Numbered from the stretch's first letter, positions 23,360 through 37,135 are shown. The stretch: 64,000 bases of DNA from Aurifilum marmelostoma (GCA_027559495.1 JAMXSV010000022.1:124001-188000), one strand, 5' to 3'. The notes: a model not told the origin generated them from the sequence alone. Numbers and translations are program-made.

Positions 23360-25780
23360 CGAGGGCGAACGCCACTGATACGCAGGCACAACGCATCAAA
23401 AGAGAAGAGTGAGGAGTAGTATTTTGGGTAAGCCAATGGACGCCTCGGCTTGGAAAAGCATCCACTACTGGGGCAGAGAGAACTTTCCCTTCTTCTTCCC
23501 TCCTCCTGTCCAAAGTCCTTGAAGGGTACATGCTGAGGTCTGACTGCAGCAGCTGATTTTCCGTTTTGCAGTGGTGGTGTGCGCCCCGACTTGAGTTAGA
23601 AGCTGACCTGACCGGTAACACGCCCTTCACCTCACCCGAGCTTGTATTACGTGGAAGTAGGGGATGGGTCTGCAGATCCGAGAATCCCGGCTGCAGGGGG
23701 TATAATTGGGCCATTGCGATTATTGTGTACAATGGGAAACGGACTATTTTGCGTTGTTGAGCTCGGTCTTTTGGGCGTATGACAAAAGTTGCAGAGGTGT
23801 CGGATTTTCGTTGGAATGGCTCTCCTGAACTCGGGACCTAGAGCAGGTGGCAATCCCAAGAGGCTAGTGCAGTCTTTTTTTCTTTTCTTTCTCTTTGCGT
23901 AGTTTACTCAGCCATCTACCGACGAAGACGAATGAATAATATTTCATCCTTAAAACTCTTCACAAGCAGACCTATTGGGCCAGTCTGCTGAGGGAGGGGC
24001 CTAGACCTCAGTCCATTCTGGAAGGGAAGTCTGTGTGGCAAGGGAGGCTACCACGTAGACTGTGAGCTAGATGCCCTACTGAGGAGTAGGGGCTGGCAGG
24101 AAAAGAGATGTTTACTGCTGGAGCTTGTCCAGGGTAACACCGCGCGAGGCTCATCCAAGCTCTACCATATCTAATGATGGCATACAGTAAGGTTCGTATG
24201 GGTGGGGTGGTCGTAAGTACCATTTGTTTGCGATATTAATTATGCCATATAAGAAACCACCATGCCCCTGAAGCAAAGATTCGTGTCGAGCTTCGCTCAC
24301 GGGCGAGACGGGCGAACGGAGCCCACCTATGCCTGGCGTCTCTGTCTGGGTCGAGAAGGATTTTGGTCAGACGGACGGGGCGGCCCATCGGTACCGGAGC
24401 GAGATCAGCACATGGGCGAATGGAGCAAGATGATGATATCAGACCTTGGCTAGCAGTAAGACACACACTATGGAGACAACAAACGTGATTATTTTAACCA
24501 CGGCAGAGATGGCGAGGCGGTGGCTATGGTAGAGAAGGGGGGGAGGGGACGGAGGGAAAATCTTCCACCTTGGCGTGTATACTGGAGTTCTGGTTATCGA
24601 GACAAAACAGATCAAACCTGGGATGAATAGAGTGGAAAATTCTTTCCTTGGTCCTGCCCTGCGTGGCTGAAGCTACATGTTACAAAAAAAAAAAAAAAGG
24701 AAGAAGAAGAAGGGGCAAAAGCAGATGGACAACCCCTCATTGCATCGAGCTGACTCACCTAGCCAAAAGTCGTGGTGACGGGGAGGAGTTCCGGTCCAAA
24801 GCAATATGTCATGGGGTTGCTATTCTCGGAGTGAGAACTTTTGGGACTGTGGGAAGCAGCGACAGAATTTTTTTGCTTTGTTTTCCTTCGCTGTTCGCCC
24901 CTGTGACAGCCAAAATAGAGTAGCTGGAACCTTGCGACTGGGTCTGGCAGTGCGCCCACCCATCGCCCAGCCCACGAGAGTTGGCCCGATGCAATGACGA
25001 CAGGCAGGTTGATCCCCCAGGCTCCGCCCTGACGATCTTGGCACACTATGTACTGTTGTAGCATGGTAGGTCCGGAGCCTCAGAACTCTGTTTGCTACGA
25101 TGTAGCGTAAACACAGTGGTAATATCGCAAGCCATGGCAGGTTCGAATATGAATCTGCGCTGCCGGAAAGCGAGGTCGGATGCGAGTGATGGTATGCACG
25201 GGCTGCATGGACACAGGGAAGAAGAAGAAAGAGACCAGAACCAAAACTGGAAAAACTCTGAAGGGGCGCCAGCCTGGTCATGACGAGATTCTTGATTTAC
25301 AGCTCAGTCATGAGAAGTGATCGTTTTGCTCACGCCCCCAGCTGGGAGGAGGAGGAGGAGGACTGAACGCCTCTTCATTTACCTTACGTAGCAGTAGAAA
25401 TCAAAGGACCTGCGTCAGCGCGTCTGACCGTCGTCGAAGGTTTGTCGGCTTGTTGTTCCGGAGGTTGGAAGCCTAAGCGCAGTCGCACAAAGTACAGGAA
25501 GAATCAGCAGGTCTTCTCCTTCGAGCAAGGGACCAGAAGCTTTGGCATCTCCTTCCCCGGGACGAGATGTCGGCCCCTAGTAGCCAGATCAAGGGCGCTC
25601 GTCACACATCATAGCGTCCATGAAGCAGGTGGCCAAGCCCGAGTAATTGGGGAATGGAGGTGTTCTGTCCATGATAGACCTGGCAGAACCTCGTAGAAAG
25701 TCAAAACAGCCCGTCTCCAAGGACCGTGCCAGTATGTCTAAGCCAACAAGGAACCCCGCGGGGGGTGGAAAGAGTCAAAG

Positions 25781-25811
25781 ACACAGACAGACAGACAGAC
25801 AAACAGACAGG
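25781..25811. repeat. GACA tetranucleotide repeat
   Basis: About seven CAGA/GACA units with one A substitution. Confidence 0.85.
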
Positions 25812-27804
25812 AAAGAGAGACCGCGCGATCAGGGCATTGTGGGCCGACAAGGGGCAAGGTCAAGAGAGCCCCGGCGCCAGGTCGGAGTCCAGACCAAGAA
25901 GATCTCTACCCACGGAGCCCACAGCTGATCCACCTGCCGCAGCCCTTTCTGGGCACCATGTCGCCGTGTCAGTGGAGGAGGGCTGGCCTGTAGCGGGCAC
26001 CCATACGCTCGGGTATACAGTAACAGCGAGCCTCTGTGCCCGCTTTCTCTCTTTTCTGTCTCCTTGTCCAGGGCTGAAAGCCCGATGCAGGCATCGTGAT
26101 TGACTGGGGAGGGAGGAGGGGGGGGGGGGAGGAAAGAGTCAGCTTTCAGCCCGAGCCCCAGCCACTTGGGTATCCCGCCGATCAGGGCAGGTCAGGACTG
26201 TGTAAGCAAGCAAGCACCTCTTCATGATCTTTTTTTTTTGTGGGTCGCGATCGTGCCCCAGCTTTTTATGCGATGGCTGGATGCGAGGTGCGACAGTGAC
26301 TGATCGACTGACTAAACTGGCAAGAACACTGCTTTTTTTTTTCTTTCTTTTGTTTTTTCCTTGGGAGTGTCCTGACTTCCTTGGCTAAAGTTGACCTGAC
26401 TGGGGACCCTGTGAGGCATTTTCGACCTGCCGGCTGTGATTTGATTTTGCCATCAACGAGAGAAGCGTTTTGCAAAGCGCTAAAATGGCGCGACTTGAAG
26501 CGCCCACAACACATAGACTCAGGCACCCGAGGCAGAACGTGTCGCGGCCCGTCGGCGGCCGTACATGGATGGATGGATGGCTGGCTGGGGCAGACAGAGC
26601 GTAACAGAGCAGGGCAGGGCAGGGCGAGACGCCGGACTTGGCTTCTTCTCCTACTCCTGCTGCTGTTGGAGACGGTCTCCGACTTAAGGCCCGCAGGTGG
26701 CCCAGTGGTGCTGCAGCAGTAGCGTCAACGGCCATCACCATAGCTTGTGACGAAGCGAAGAACAGTTAGAAGAAAGAAAGAGGAAGAAAAAAAAAAATCC
26801 GTCCGCCGTGGACTTGCGTTCCAGAATCGCCCTAGCCTTGTCGACGGCGGCGTGGGCGATGGACGAACCTGCGGGTTTCAGAGGAATGGCCGGGTCTACT
26901 GGGCACTTGGGAAGATACAGCTAGGCGCTCCTGACCTCTAGTCGGGGTCGTCCTGTGTTAAGCTGTTGTTGCCGGGCTTCGAAGACAGAGAAAATGACCA
27001 ACCCTGCCAACGACGCACGACACCTTTCGTCCCGCACAACCCACCAGTCTACCAGTCAGTCCACTAGGATCCTCCTTTCTCTCTCTGTGTGCCTTGTGTC
27101 TGTCTGACTATGTTGACCTACGTGAGCACACGTCAAATGGCCACAAGACACACGCGGGTTGTGCTCCCGCTCTACCATAGCTTTGAACGCGAAGACGGGT
27201 TTCCCCTCATCTCTGTGGATGGGTGACATCCGCTGCCATGATTGGGACACAAAGACTTATCATTGATGGATTGACGGACAGTTCAACAGCCAACTGTCGC
27301 GTGCCACCTCACCCATCCATCCTGTACCATGTCAAAGTACGCACATGCATGCAAACTCGTTGAATCCACACCCAAGACCTCCATCGACGGCCAATCGTCG
27401 AACCCTTGGCCCTGTATTGGGTTCCCATTCTGCTGTGCAAATTTCCCATTCGGGAGACTTCACGTGGCATCGGTCGCAGCCGAGGTTACAGGGGATCAGG
27501 TATATTGGGTGGGAGGACCTCTCTATCTGTGGTCGCGCGGGCGATAATGCATGAGCAAGAGAGTTAGCACGCCACCCGTACGTAGTGCTGTGCTGTACAA
27601 TGTAGTATTGACACGGAGGCATTATCGTTCTCGCGGTCCAATGGGTTGGATTCATCATCCTCAACCCAACCACAGCGTGGGTGCGAGTGTGTGAGAGCGT
27701 GTGCGCTGTCCACCTGTCAACCTGTCAGCGGTGTTCAACGTCGACCCGCCTGCCGTGTCTGGTCATCCGGGCCGCCATTACGACATGTCCATAGGCTGAC
27801 AAGA

Positions 27805-27835
27805 GGGGGGGTTTTTTTGGGGGGGGGGGGGGGGG
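27805..27835. repeat. G7-T7-G17 compound homopolymer
   Basis: Seven G, seven T, then seventeen G without interruption. The single-strand runs could form a quadruplex (inference). Confidence 0.9.
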
Positions 27836-30200
27836 AAGAGAAAGTGGGCAGCGGGCGGTAAGTTGTCGCTAGCCCTGATCTGGCCCTTTCTCCCGTGATT
27901 CGACTCATTCTACAGACTACGATACAAAGTAGAACACAACCTTGGCAACACTATCCACCATAGTATGTACTGTGTGTGCTAGATGCGATGGTTTGATCAC
28001 TGTAGTGTACCTCGCTCCTCGGGTGCCGTAACGATGGTGACCAACCCCCCCCCCCCGGCCCCCTCTTCTTTTTCTTTTTATCTTTCCTTTCCACTACATT
28101 AATGGCTTAAACTGTGGTGGGAGCATTGACGAGCAGGGCATTTGAACCTTGACTCTAGCGCCATGTAACCCCTTTTGGAGTTGACTGAGGAAAGGTCCAG
28201 CACGATGTAAGAGCAGCTCTAGTAGGAGTAATAGTGTGGAATCATACTCAGAGGTGGGTGGGTGGGTGTGTTTGTGTGTACAAGTGGGAGAGAGGGGGAG
28301 AGAGTGTGGGTGAGAGAGATTGTGTGTGTGTGTACTGACGAGGGAGACACAAGTGTGGAAAGAGAAAGTGGGGGGGGGGGGGGAGAAAGAGTTTGGCACT
28401 CGACAACGTGCTTCCCTTGCGTCGACATACCGTTCAAGACCCTCGCGGGCCAACAAACAATCATGATACTACTGCAGTATAGTAATACCATGCTACATAC
28501 ATAGCACGGGAGGAATCACTACTAAGCAGTGTCATTCTGTCCTATTCCAAGGTCTATTGAGCGCGTCATGATCCATCCAGTGCAGCGCATGCATATTGCT
28601 TCCGCCTCCCCTCTTAAGCCACCTCTCGTATCCTTCCTTATTCTTTCCTTTTTTCTACTTGAATTCGAGAGTGTTTAGGAAGACAGTAGTACTCATGATA
28701 ATAATTAGAAACAGTAGTATATGTAGTACTACGATGGTGGAAGCACAGGAAGAAGGGGGGGGGGAGGAGGAGGACACGGCAACGAGAAGAAGCAACAGGT
28801 ACGTACCTCTGTACCCCCCCCCCCCTTTCGCGATATCGTCATCACAGATCGGCCAACCCTTGTCAACTTGCACAAGCCCCGGAAAACAGAAAGGCCACTG
28901 AGCATAGCGTCTTGCGGCCTTACACACACAGTATGTGCGGAACCGTACCCGCTTAGCTTGCCTCACCCGAGCCTACAGGGCTGCTACTTTTTTTTTTTTT
29001 TTTTTTTGAGCACTGTCCTGGCTCAGGCCTGCTGCACTGTACAAGGTAGCGCCCAGTCTAGGCTTGCAGCAGGCCCTGAAGCTCACAGGCTTTCTTTTGC
29101 CAGAGGAACAGGCCCTGCAGGGGTTTAGAGGGGCCTCAGCGCATCATCCTCTCCCACCAAAGGCCCTGCCATGATACAAGGCGACTGCGCCTGCATACTC
29201 AGTATCACTCTGTACACATGCGGAAAAATTATTCCCTGCTTTTTCCTTTTTCCTTTTTCCTTCCAACAGCGGCTGCAGGCCTGTACACTCGGACCTATCG
29301 CAGTGCTACAGCTGGCGCAGGACAAACCAAATCCATGCCGCACTAAACCCCCCTGATTAGTACACTGCACCACCACCATTGCATTACAGCACAACAAGCC
29401 GTCGCCTCTTTTGCTCTCCCACAGGACTCTCTAGGTCTATGTGCCGGCTCATCACAGTGGTGCACACCCACACACACACACACACACACCCGCGACACCC
29501 CAGCCATCGCACTGACCCCACCGACCTCACCAGCCAGACCAGACCAGACTAGACCAGCCCCAAAAACTCTCCTTCCCTCCTACCGCCCACTTCCCAGTTT
29601 CCCAGCTACTTCCCACAGAGCCTAGGACCCCTGGAGCTCTCACGAGGTCGCTGTGTACTTACTTGTGCTCATCCCTGTCACCTCACAACCCCTTGTCAGC
29701 CAATCAGAAGAAGCCTGCCTGGTCCCTGTATGAATTTTTGTCAGGGCCACCACTTGTCTCTTTGGTGTGACCATTGAACTGGGTGCTGCTGCCACACACA
29801 CACACCCTCCCCCCACTACCTCCATGTCCACCACCACATCCCATCCAGCAGCACCACCACCAGCAACAAAACCCAAAAGCAGCCCACCACGCGACAGACA
29901 CAACAACAACACTACTACTAGAGTCACCAGCACCCACTTTGTCACCTACTGCTGCCACCTGCTCTTGATCACTGCTTTGTCTACCAAGAACGACAAGCAA
30001 AACACCACGACGGCGCCAGACCATACAACCCCTTGACCATACTACCACGACAGACAACAATCCCTTGCGCATTTCCCACGGCGACGGTTGACGGTAACGT
30101 TCGTTCCTGTGCTGTCTCTCCTCGCGGAGAGAGTGTGTGGTGCGCGCGAGAGGGGAAGAGACTGCGGCTGTGACCCAGAGGCACACACACACACGACGCG

Positions 30201-32230
30201 ATGTCTTCGACGGCGAGGATACGTCCTCGCGAACTGTCGCTCTCTACAGCGGAAGCGGCAGCGGCAGCAATAATCCCCAGAGACGGTGGACTATGGATTG
30301 GACAGCCGCCCCAGCCCCAGCCCCAGCAGCACCCTCAGGGCCAGGATCATGATCAGCAGCATCAACATGGCCCTGTCCACACCCCAACTTACATTCCCAC
30401 TTCCGCCTCCCAGGATGATATCCGCGATCAGCACTGCCAGCACCGTTCACAACATGTGCCGACCAACAGTACCAGCGACGCCTTCGTCTTCGTCGACCCC
30501 GTCCTGAACTCCTCGTCCTCCGACGTGGCCACCCCCCTCACGCCCACCTTCTCCCACCACGGCGGCTCCCACCTGCGATATGCCAGCTCCGCCTCCTCCC
30601 TCGACCTCCAGCAGTCCTTCTCGGCCTGTTCTGACAGCCCCGTGTCGCCTGCTACTCAGCAACCACAGAACACTGTCGCTGCCAGCCCTGCCACCACCAG
30701 CGGCAACAAGCGGCAGCTGCCCGATGTCCAGGAGGAGGAACCCCTCGAGCGGAACGATGATGATGAGTCGGCAGTCTCCAGGTTGACAGACCGACAGCTG
30801 GAGAGCCTATACGACTGTTTGTGTATGCTTCACACCCCTGCTTCCTACTACACACACTTCCCATCTTCGCGCTCCCCCTCTTCTGCCTCCAGGGGCCCGC
30901 TGTCTCCCTAGATTGCCTGTCTGACCTCAATCTCTCCCCGCAAATAGGCGACTCCCCATGTGTACACCAGAGCTCAGACATGATGGTGCACAGCGCAGAC
31001 TGGACGCGCTCGACCGACAACGACTTGAGTGTTCTTGACTATGACATGGGCTTTTTGAGCGACGGTGACGTCGACGCCGCCGGTCCGTACCTTTCTAAGC
31101 AGCGCAGCGGTGTCGAGTCGCCGCTGAATGGTCTCACCACGCGAATCGGGACGCGCTTCCCAACTCTGAGCCGCTGGAGATCCGTCAAGCGCAGGAACCG
31201 GGCATTCACTGCTGTCTCCGAGCCATGCCTCGACCTGCCTCCTGCCCTGTCTCGCGCCACCTCGACGAGCCGGTCTTCGTCCTTGTCAGCTCCCAGCCGC
31301 AAGTTTCACGAGCGTGCCAACGAGCCCCCGCTGCCACCCACACCAGCACTGTCCTTCTACGAGTATGAGAGCACCGACAGCATCGCCAGCGCCGTCGCCA
31401 TCGACATCAGCCGTCCCGAGGTCCGTGAGAGCATTGAACGGGAGCGCGGCCTCGCCACCACGCCTCTGCTGCCTCCTCTCCTGACCGAGCCGCCGTCTAC
31501 CTCCTCCGCCAACCACTCGCAGCAGCCGTCTCCTCTCCAGTCTCCGACCGTTGCTCCGGCCCAGTTTAGCCCGGATGTTCAGCCCTCTCCTGTGTATGCG
31601 ACGCCTCCACTGAGCTCTAAGCCTTCCATATCGTCTTTCCGGCCCCCGCTCATGACAAGCCTGTCCACGCCTATCGTGGCCACGAGCGAGATAGTGGTTA
31701 CCATCCCCAACCTTTTGGAGCAGCACGATTCCTGGTCGGATCGTCTCGGGCATGCCAACTACATCATCCTGCCCAGGCCATACCACCCTGACGCTACTGA
31801 CCTGGATACCTTGCGCACCCTGCGCGCCGACTGGGACCTGGCCCGCGTCAACTACACCAAGCACATTGTCCGTACCGGCGAGCACTATGGAACCACTTCC
31901 AAGACCTATTCTCTCACCGAGGAGAAGTGGGCAGAGACGGAGCGGGAATGGAAAGACGCCCATGACCAGCTCGTAGCGCGTGTCGCCGCTCTGAATCTGG
32001 GCACTCCAGAACAGCTCAGGTGGGACAGGCTCCAGGATGACGCCCCCGCTTCCATAACCATCCCAAGCATGCTCGACACCGAGGGCAAATTCCCCGACCT
32101 AGGGGACGAGGACATCGTCGGGCCCATGGTCCGTGATGCCGTCATGGCTCGGGACTCGGGTTCTGACAGCGAAACCAGCGCCAAGAAGTTTTGGAAGAAC
32201 CTGGCTGGCAAGGTTGGGCTGAGGAAGTGA
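30201..32230 (+). CDS. Large disordered Pro/Ser-rich fungal protein, function unknown
   Basis: Two exons: 30201-30822 and 30948-32230, with a 125-nt intron (donor GTATGC, branch CTGACC, acceptor ATAG); the donor GTTTGT six bases upstream would also keep frame. The product is 634 residues. There is no signal peptide or membrane segment. Residues about 34-60 are rich in Pro, Gln and His (QPPQPQPQQHPQGQDHDQQH). Much of residues 80-420 is Ser/Pro/Thr-rich and probably disordered, with many S-P pairs that could be phosphorylation sites. The last 200 residues look folded and charged: DSWSDRLGHANYIILPRPYH, then a helix-forming stretch with LRTLRADWDLARVNYTKHI and EEKWAETEREWKDAHDQL, ending KKFWKNLAGKVGLRK. 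This type of protein is widespread in filamentous ascomycetes, without a function known to me. The long gene-free 5' flank and CA-rich leader suggest complex regulation, which is inference. Confidence 0.8.
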
Positions 32231-35200
32231 GGAGCTTCTCAACCGCTCCCCCACCCCGGGGATCCCCCAAAAAGCGTTGGCTAGAAAGGCGCGATGACCA
32301 GTAACAACTTCACGACACGTAACGATGGACACGACTTTGCATCCTTGGCGTTTCATTCTTGCGTACGCCTGACATCTATTTTGTCGCTTCGATTTTTGAC
32401 GCAAGTGTCGACTGCCTCGATACGCAAATATACCCAACAAAATTTTCTCAAGACACCACTCATTTATCATTCTATCTTTCGTCTCGCACGGCATGCCGAG
32501 CGCTTGTCTATTTTTCTATTAAAGATCTTTCTGAACTGAACCTCCGGCAGATCATACAGCAAGGTTTAACCAAGTCATCTGGGGACAGCCCTTTTTTTTT
32601 TTTTTTTTTTTTTTCTTCTCTTTTTTTGGCTTTCTTTTCCTCGTCTAATCCATAAATGTCTATTTCTTAGACCTTACTTCTGAATGTTTACAATCAAATA
32701 TCAATGTATTTGCTTCAGGGCATATGGACAGCGTCATTTTGCCCATCATCATGCGCATCTCTATTCTTTTTTTCCCTCCCCGTCTCTTGATCTCTGGTCA
32801 GGCGTGGCGTTCACCCGGCACACTGAAGACAAAAGGAATCGCGCTAGGACAATATGGAGGATCCACACACACACACACACAGCATAGCATGGAGTATCAG
32901 GAAAAGCTGGTATCGCGCGCATCTCAGGTGAGCGCGGGGAAAAGTGAAATCTGAGGGGAGGGATCACGAGCAAGCGGGGTAGGAGGAGCCGCCATGGCTT
33001 GATTGGGCGGTGTCAGGACGGTATCACAAGGCCTCAGAAGAGAGACATAGCTAACTCACAGAGTCCGCCACGAGCGCCGAATCATCAAAGAAAAAGAAAT
33101 AAAAAAAATATCAAAAAAAAAAGCCGCATCGTCCCATGATCGCTTCCACATTATTCCACCTACACCCGATCCCTAAGACGGAGAACGGCCGGTACCGCGT
33201 TCTCATTGATTGTCTATGCTATCATCCCACCTTGTTGGTTTCTTCTTGGCTAAATGATATGAGCTGCAGGATTAAGTATATTATCTCTTGTGTCGAGGTA
33301 GGCCACACTACATAGCCAAGCCGTTTGGTGAGACATGATCTGTGTATCCCCACCCACCACAAAACACCCGCAACAAGGACCAGCACAACAGGAGCACGAG
33401 CACGACGAGGGAAAGGGGAGTTTGGGGCCGAGCAGGGATCATGATGCATCCTTTCTTCGCCTTGCTCTCCCACTAAATTACGTCCTTCTCCTCTCTGCCA
33501 CTGCCAGCACACTTCTACAAAAGGGTCGTATCATGTGGGCAGGTATCCCTATATACGGTTGCATACATATTGTGCTGCAGACGGTCCCACCTTAGTAGCT
33601 TTATGTCCGGGCTCTGGTCGTGGAGGGACGCACAGAAATTTTCTCCTACTTGGCCTACTATCACCGTCGCCGTTCGTTACGCGTTCACCTATTTGGGTCC
33701 TCAAGATCGACCCTTACATAAGCGAATCGGTAGTATTTGTAGCTGCATTCACCGCTGATTTCTTTCTCTATCACATCCCCCATTCACGTCGCCCCCACCC
33801 TTTCACTTATGGGAGGTCGTGCACAAAAAGCCACGACAGACGACCAGAGCAGGGCCGAGAATACACTCGTCCTCTCACGGTTGGTCGCTTTCTTGGACTT
33901 GATCATTCGTTGGTGCCCAATCATTGACAGTCCAGCCACCCGCTCGGCGTGTTGATTAGTGCCAACTGCTGAAACATGTGGCGCTGGAAGGAGGTCTCCA
34001 GGGGAGGGGGAGGATCAGCGCTGGAGGGTGGGCAGAGGACAGAAGCCACGTCCGTGTCTGTAGAGTCGGCTATTTACAGGTGAGGAATCGGTGGGTTAAG
34101 CGAGTTGTCATGTTTGTCTCCGGAGCCGTGTCTGGGTTTTAGTCTTGTCGCCTGCATAATGGTTGGGCATGTGGAGGTATGCTGCACGCAGTTGCGAGTA
34201 TTGTGAATCATGCAGACGGGAAATGGCCGAGATGGCGCCATTCGCAAGGCTCCAGGGCGAGCCACGCAAGCAAAAGCTGTGTCTTGTATGTATGTGTATG
34301 CGGATGTGCGCTGGTATGGCATCATTATTGGTCCGATTCAAGGACGTAAGCATGTGCTTTCTTCTTTTTCCTTTTCTCCGCCTGCCAAAACCTTCAAGGT
34401 GGTTCGATGGAGGCGTCGTCATGACGACGAGGAGATGACCTTGTGAGAAACGCCACATCTCTCTGCATCTGGCCGTCGTTTCATGATTCACGAAGCGGCA
34501 GGCGAGGGGAATAATTACAAAAAGAAGAACGAGGATGATGAGGACTAAAAAGCCTGACAGGAAGTTCCCCTCCGCGAGCGAATGATTCTTCTTCCCTTTT
34601 GCTTCCCCCCCCCCCCCAAATTTGCTTGCAAGCCAATATAGCCAAAAAGGCTTATTCTTTCCTTCCTTTGAAAGGACATGAATTTGTAAGAGAGAGCACG
34701 TGTGCTCGTTGGGCCGCTTCCGTTTCCCCCGGCAGGATGCACTGGGCGCAGCGCTACGCTTGGTGTCCACCAAGAATAATATATTCTGAGGACGGCCGCA
34801 GGGACGGCGTCAGCACGAGTCGTTCCACATCTCAAAACCAAAGGACAGGGAGAAAGCGGAAGGGCAGGAAGAGAAGATGTGCGAGGGCCAGTGAGTCACA
34901 GCCCTGACCTGTGCGCTGGGGCTAGGCGCCTGCCCTCACCTAGATAGCCTCAGCCAGCCAGATAGGCCCTTTCCCTCTCTTCTTTCCTTTCGGTAGGGTA
35001 TCCCTTACGCATTCAGTTTCTCATAGAAGAGGGGTACAAGAGGCTTGCTTCCTGCCGTCTGACCTGCAGGCGCCTGGCGGGCTGGCTGGCTGCAGAAGGC
35101 CGCTATGGCTATCTGATTACGAGCAATTTGTTTTCTTGCCCCTCCGCCAATTCCTGTTTTATCTCTTTCCGCAGCCTCATTCACCATCAGATTATACGAC

Positions 35201-37135
35201 GACGTCACAGCGAGTGCTGTGGACCCGCCTAGAAGAAGTGGAAGGACAGGGGCAGCTTGTTCGTTCCGCAGAGATTCCTGTTGTTGAACGACACTGTCTG
35301 TGCCCGCTGGGTTATGGTTGATGGGAATATTGTCGTATGGGGACTCTTGCGGTGTTTATGTCGTGTCCTTTCCGTGATCGACTATGACTAGGAAATCACA
35401 TGGACGGCGGTAAATATGACAAGAGAACGGACAGACCAATGTGTGAGTGTGTGAGTGGGTATGTTTAACCATGCAAGTATCAGACCACCCTCTTAACAGA
35501 TCGACGAGGTAATAGTACAGCCAATTCAGGTATGCGCCTATCCTCCCATGACGCCTTAAGTCCTGAGCACCAATGCAGGCATCCTCTTCTAGGACGGTGA
35601 GGGAAGGGGGACAGACGAGGCGATCAGATAGTCCAGAAGGGCGGTACAAAGGAGAGGAGAAGTGTCAGCACACGGGAAAGAGCAGTAGGGAAAAGCAAGG
35701 AAAGCCGGACACTGTGCCTGGTGTAGCTTTCGTTCCCTGTTGCATAAGCCGAGGCGAGGAGGCTTGGTGGCGCGGTAAGAAGCCGCACCTCCCTTCTTCT
35801 CCTCATCCTCGTCCAAGGCGATGAAGAGGTAGATGGGTGGCCTGATACAGTCTGACAGCGTCACATTGACTGACGTATAGCGTGTGCAGGACAAGTCCCA
35901 AGTCCCGGGTCACACACACACGAACAAGAGACACCGCACCATCATGGATTGACCAATGCCGGATGCACACATCCCACCCACCCACTCTTGGTCTCACATT
36001 TCTGCCCTCGGCTTCTGTTTCTATATTTGGAACTACGATTGTGCAGGAGAAGCATCCACACGCCACCATATCGATACGAAGATGACACAAAAGAAGTGTC
36101 CAACCAGCCCTTCGGGTCTGCTGCTGGTAGGTCGGTAACTATTTGCTAAAGTAAGTATGTTGCTGGGAACATAAGCTCCCAGCGTGTGTCTATTCGTGCA
36201 AGCCTGGTAGCAGCCTTCGGAAGACATCAGACATCGTTGCGGAACTATTCTCGACTGAACTATTAATAATACAAATTCCGGCCCTTGAACAAAATCGGAA
36301 GGAAGCCAGGTCGGCTGTGTTTGAAGGAAAGGCCCCCCAGGGGGGGGGAGAATGGGCAAAGAGCAAGAAGAAAGTGTCAACAGTCGATCATTGATCGAGG
36401 GACCGTGTAAATCTTTCACCAGACCAAAAGAAGGACAATCAGTGTGGCTGTAACCCTTCTTTAGGTCTGTCACATGCTGACCCTAGCTTTCAGGTTGATT
36501 AGATACTGATGAGGACTGAGACACGACATTCAACATTCCGAAATGTTAGCCTATTTTGGTTTTAAGAACGCGATGAGTAGGCTTGAGCAGTGAGCTGGTG
36601 ATACTTGGAGCTACAAAGGAGATCGGCAGCCCACAAGGCCAAATGGGCTCGCAACAACAGCAAGGCGGTCTTGTGCGTGGAGCAAGATAGAGATGAAACA
36701 GGATTATTTCTTATTTGATCAGACGAGCTGCTTATCGGGCGTGAACTGCTTACCATTATCGACACATGGTACGCTTCGCCCGCCGTGCGCAATACAGATA
36801 GGCCTGGATTTCAGGTATCATTTCGATTGATTGGTCGTTGGGAGATATTAGTATTGGAACAGGGGGATCTTTCACCTCCCTTATCATCTGAAGAAGCCTT
36901 AAAAAGGAAGATATGGTCATGCATGATGGTGTTACGATTTTCTAATTGGGTTTTTTTCTGTCTATCCAATGGCTTGGGTTGGTATTAATATGGTGTCTTT
37001 TCATAACACCTCCCTGCATCCTTCTATACTTCTGGTACCTGTCCTCCAAACGGTGCACACCTCCACACACAGTAATTTACATAGATGTTTCATACAATTC
37101 TTGTTAGACCTCAGATCCTTGAAGAACCTGTTTAG
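32231..37135. other. Large convergent intergenic region
   Basis: 4.9 kb between two 3' ends, unusually long for a convergent gap, with no recognisable gene. It contains T23 (32592-32614), CA repeats near 32865, C13 (34605-34617) and several short frames without motifs. The longest frame (34108-34773, minus) runs through the poly-C tract and reads as a glycine run there, so it is unlikely to be real. Confidence 0.55.
32592..32614. repeat. T23 homopolymer
   Basis: Twenty-three T in the 3' flank of the 634-residue protein gene, about 360 nt after the stop codon. Confidence 0.9.

Larger units (their letters stand above)
21174..30200. other. Nine-kilobase gene-free, low-complexity region
   Basis: No protein motif was found in any frame over 9 kb. 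The sequence is rich in simple repeats: 14-mer tandem (21515-21548), ATC repeats (22361-22379), GATCGTGAN tandem (22632-22658), AC repeat (22946-22966), direct repeat TGGAAAGCTTGCTSCTCA (23143-23160 and 23171-23188), G16 (23344-23359), A15 (24684-24698), GACA repeat (25781-25811), G12 (26118-26129), G7T7G17 (27805-27835), C12 (28045-28056), G14 (28370-28383), C12 (28814-28825), T21 (28988-29008) and CA repeat (about 29467-29489). A CCAAT box sits near 29700. The right part is probably the promoter and leader of the 634-residue protein gene. Confidence 0.6.

Noticed and set aside
34108..34773. 221-codon minus-strand frame with one hydrophobic segment
   Set aside because: It reads straight through the C13 tract as a glycine run, has no conserved motif or good start context, and overlaps frames on the other strand.
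36033..36473. 146-codon minus frame in the convergent gap
   Set aside because: No motif, poor start context, and competing frames on the plus strand.
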